DNA from: Pelagibius sp. CAU 1746
GTDB lineage: Bacteria > Pseudomonadota > Alphaproteobacteria > Kiloniellales > Kiloniellaceae
Length of the DNA: 64,000 nucleotides
Assembly: GCF_039839785.1 (NCBI RefSeq)
Contig: NZ_JBDOQT010000002.1
Location: forward strand, 62,001-126,000
Direction of reading: 5' to 3'
In this document: piece after piece, positions 62,204 through 64,000 of the stretch
Layout: every line of letters begins with the position of its first letter
How positions within the stretch are numbered: position 1 is the stretch's first letter
The notes under the pieces: generated by a model
What the model was told of the DNA's origin: nothing
What the model saw: only the letters and a program-made list of their open reading frames with translations
Database searches by the model: none
Translations under genes and position numbers: made by a program

Positions 62204-62579
62204 GCATAAGACAGATAGCCTGGACGCGATCTTCCATGCCCTCGCCGACCCGACGCGGCGCGCCATGCTGGAAAGCCTGTCCCGGGACGCACGCAGCGTC
62301 GGCGAGCTGGCGGCTCCGTTCGACATCTCGCTGGCCGCCGCCTCCAAACACATCAAGGTGCTGGAGCGCGCCGGCCTGGTCGACCGCAGCGTCCAGGGCC
62401 GGACCCACCTTTGCCGCCTCAACGCAGGGCCCATGCACGCCGGCATGGAGTGGATGCGGCATTACGAGAAGCTGTGGAGCGCCCGGCTGGACGTGCTGGA
62501 GGATCTGCTGAAGGCCGAAGATGCCGCAGCGCGCGCGGCCCGCCGTTCCACCCCCAAGAAACCTTCCCCCAGGAGCTGA
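62196..62579 (+). CDS. ArsR/SmtB-family regulator
   Basis: Winged-helix repressor of 127 aa. The HTH reads ARSVGELAAPFDISLAAASK then IKVLERAGLVDRSVQGRTHL. No metal-binding Cys pair (CxC in the alpha-3 helix) is seen, so it is not a classical metal sensor. It is coupled to a SRPBCC protein gene 2 bases downstream, a frequent pairing. ATG 62196 overlaps one of the two operator palindromes. Confidence 0.9.
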   Translation: MVEHKTDSLDAIFHALADPTRRAMLESLSRDARSVGELAAPFDISLAAASKHIKVLERAGLVDRSVQGRTHLCRLNAGPMHAGMEWMRHYEKLWSARLDVLEDLLKAEDAAARAARRSTPKKPSPRS

Positions 62580-62581
62580 CC

Positions 62582-63118
62582 ATGGAAGAATTCGGCACCG
62601 CGACAGCCGTCGATACCCTGCGCATAGAGCGCCTGCTGCCCGGCCCCATCGAGCGCGTCTGGAGCTACCTGACGGAATCCGAGAAGCGCAAACTCTGGCT
62701 GGCGGCCGGCGAAGCCGACCTGCGCAGCGGCGGCAAGATCGTGCACGTCTTCCGCAACTCCGACCTCTGCGAGGACGGCGACCTCCCGCCCGAGAAGTAC
62801 GCCGGCCTGAACCAGGAGTTCGTGCTGAACTGCACCGTCACCGCTTGCGATCCCCCGCGACTCTTGAGCTACCTTTGGGGTGACGCGGAGGATGCCTCGG
62901 AAGTCCGCTTCGAGCTGACCGAGGAGGGGGAGAAAGTCCGGCTGGTGGTGACCCACCGCCGCCTGCGCGACCGCGACATAATGCTCTCCGTTTCGGCGGG
63001 CTGGCACGCCCATCTGGGAATTCTCATCGACCTTCTGGAGGGCCGCCGGCCACAGAGCTTCTGGTCCACCCAGAGCCGCCTGGAAAAGGAGTACGATCGC
63101 CGGCTGCCGGGCCGCTGA
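62582..63118 (+). CDS. SRPBCC/AHSA1-domain protein
   Basis: Single-domain START-like hydrophobic-pocket protein of 178 aa. IERLLPGPIERVWSYLTESE opens the domain, and KLWLAAGEADLRSGGKIVHV and GWHAHLGILIDLLEGR are typical of AHSA1-like proteins paired with ArsR regulators. No catalytic motif. It is cotranscribed with the ArsR gene 2 bases upstream. The ligand is unknown. Confidence 0.9.
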   Translation: MEEFGTATAVDTLRIERLLPGPIERVWSYLTESEKRKLWLAAGEADLRSGGKIVHVFRNSDLCEDGDLPPEKYAGLNQEFVLNCTVTACDPPRLLSYLWGDAEDASEVRFELTEEGEKVRLVVTHRRLRDRDIMLSVSAGWHAHLGILIDLLEGRRPQSFWSTQSRLEKEYDRRLPGR

Positions 63119-63184
63119 ACGGGCCGTCCCGGACGCAGCGGCTGAAGGACGTTCCCGGCCGCGGCTCGATCCGCAGCGAAAGCG

Positions 63185-63496
63185 TCAAACGAAGAATTTG
63201 CCGATGAAGGCGGCAAACTTTACGGCGCCCTCGAGCAACTGCTGCCGGTCGGCCGCCTGGTCCATCTCCGCCTTGATGCGCCGCATCTCGGCAACGTCAT
63301 CATCGGTCGCCAGAACGCCTTCCTCCAGGAGTTTCAAGCGCGCCCGGCCAAGGGCGTCGACCGCCGCGTCGAGATCCTTCTTTATCGCCGTCGCCGCGTT
63401 CAGGTCACGCTTGACCAGCGCCCGCCGGAACTCCTTCTCCAGGAGAAAAAGTGCGTCCTTGGCATCTTCGAGGACGATAATGTCGTTGTCAGCCAT
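63185..63496 (-). CDS. Small helical protein of unknown function
   Basis: A 103-aa protein, almost entirely charged helix: ALFLLEKEFRRALVKRDLNA and DAAVDALGRARLKLLEEGVL suggest a coiled coil, ending VKFAAFIGKFFV. ATG 63496 is preferred to TTG 63502 because of the GAGGGG spacing. No recognised domain. It lies 73 bases after the next, partial gene and may be cotranscribed with it. Confidence 0.7.
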   Translation of the reverse strand: MADNDIIVLEDAKDALFLLEKEFRRALVKRDLNAATAIKKDLDAAVDALGRARLKLLEEGVLATDDDVAEMRRIKAEMDQAADRQQLLEGAVKFAAFIGKFFV

Positions 63497-63569
63497 TCCC
63501 AATGCCCCTCCCGCGGCCCTGGTTCCAGTTGCGGCCTGCCGGGCCGGCCGCGCCCCGGCACGCCGAGGA

Positions 63570-64000
63570 TCAACCCGACCTGGCCGCGCCGATCTTGCCG
63601 ACCGCCGTGTTCAGGAAACCCTTGAGCTGCTCGTCGCTCTCGATCTCGCCGATCAGCTTCTCGGTCTCCCCTTTCAGGGTCGACAGATCGAGGCCCGGAA
63701 GCACGCTGGCCACGTCGAAGGCATGCGCGATGCCGTCCGCCAGATCGTCGATGGAGAGCTTGTCGAAGTTCTCCAGCAAGAGTCTCAACTCCTTACCGAG
63801 CCGGGCCGCCTGCAGGCACTGGGCGATGGCCTCTTCGGTGACGCGCTTCTCATCGGCCGCCACGTCCACGAGGCGCAGACGAAGCCGGACGAGTTCCTTG
63901 CGCTTCTGCGGCGCGGTCAGGGTGCCGTCATCCCGCACCGTTTCCAACTGCACGGCGATGTCCGCGCGTTCCCGCGCGAACTCCGCCGGGTTTCTGCTGA
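63570..64000 (-). CDS. Helical protein of unknown function (5' end off window)
   Basis: The minus-strand frame is open from the right edge to a stop at 63570. The visible part is charged helix with AQCLQAARLGKELRLLLENF and DLSTLKGETEKLIGEIESDE. A GTG at 63953 is in frame but lacks a clear reason to be the start, since the frame continues to the edge, reading ...NPAEFARERADIAVQLETVR. No recognised domain. It resembles its neighbour in being helix-rich and acidic. Confidence 0.6.
   Translation of the reverse strand, partial: SRNPAEFARERADIAVQLETVRDDGTLTAPQKRKELVRLRLRLVDVAADEKRVTEEAIAQCLQAARLGKELRLLLENFDKLSIDDLADGIAHAFDVASVLPGLDLSTLKGETEKLIGEIESDEQLKGFLNTAVGKIGAARSG

Overview
The window is GC-rich chromosomal DNA from an alphaproteobacterium. 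A rhizobial-type glycerol ABC system (glpSTPQUV), a ChoVWX-type choline importer, heterotetrameric sarcosine oxidase, ligase-associated helicase/PdeM genes and interspersed palindromic repeats point that way. A Rhodospirillales-like marine or soil heterotroph is my best guess; this is inference, since no rRNA is present. I saw no phage, transposase, CRISPR array, tRNA or rRNA.

Layout. 1-4.2 kb: a chemoreceptor (3' end outside the window), an orphan histidine ammonia-lyase behind an 18-bp perfect palindrome, and a MarR regulator. 4.2-7.1 kb: korAB, a 2-oxoacid:ferredoxin oxidoreductase. 7.6-13.4 kb: a corrinoid/folate methyl-transfer operon (corrinoid protein, DUF1638 protein, small PF13769-type protein, MetF-like reductase, methyl-THF:corrinoid methyltransferase, RamA-like activase). 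13.6-16 kb: D-amino-acid dehydrogenase and a GbdR/GlxA-like regulator. 16.2-21.4 kb: soxBDAG. 21.5-28.3 kb: a non-pyrrolysine MttB-family methyltransferase, a dimethylglycine dehydrogenase-like flavoprotein, a betaine:homocysteine methyltransferase-like enzyme and a 2OG-Fe(II) oxygenase. 28.4-36.3 kb: HAD phosphatase, choVWX, then betI-betB-betA. 36.3-51.3 kb: housekeeping and stress genes (RidA, ferredoxin-NADP reductase, HIT, CBS, acetolactate-synthase-like enzyme, Lhr-type helicase with PdeM, photolyase, DinB, LOG) and several unknowns. 51.6-60.2 kb: glpR-glpD-glpSTPQUV. 60.4-64 kb: a DUF427-adenylate cyclase fusion, an ArsR/SRPBCC pair and two small unknown proteins.

How it works together. 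Roughly 7.6-36.3 kb is nearly a complete choline-to-glycine route. ChoVWX imports choline, and BetA and BetB oxidise it to glycine betaine under BetI. Betaine can then lose a methyl group either to homocysteine (BHMT-like enzyme) or to a corrinoid protein (MttB-family enzyme). In the second route methyl passes to tetrahydrofolate and is oxidised by the MetF-like enzyme, while a RamA-like ATPase repairs oxidised cobalt. Dimethylglycine and sarcosine are demethylated by the DMGDH-like enzyme and SoxBDAG. KorAB, divergent from the corrinoid operon, could supply low-potential electrons to the activase.

The most unusual observation is that four proteins of the methyl-transfer part (methyl-THF methyltransferase, activase, BHMT-like enzyme, MttB-family enzyme) carry Arg/Gly-rich basic tails, while the corrinoid shuttle has a very acidic N-terminus. 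This suggests an electrostatic docking scheme. Other points of note are a DUF427-cyclase fusion, complementary degeneracy in the GlpS/GlpT ATPase pair, a predicted leaderless ArsR promoter with twin operators, and two proteins that look like catalytically dead enzymes.
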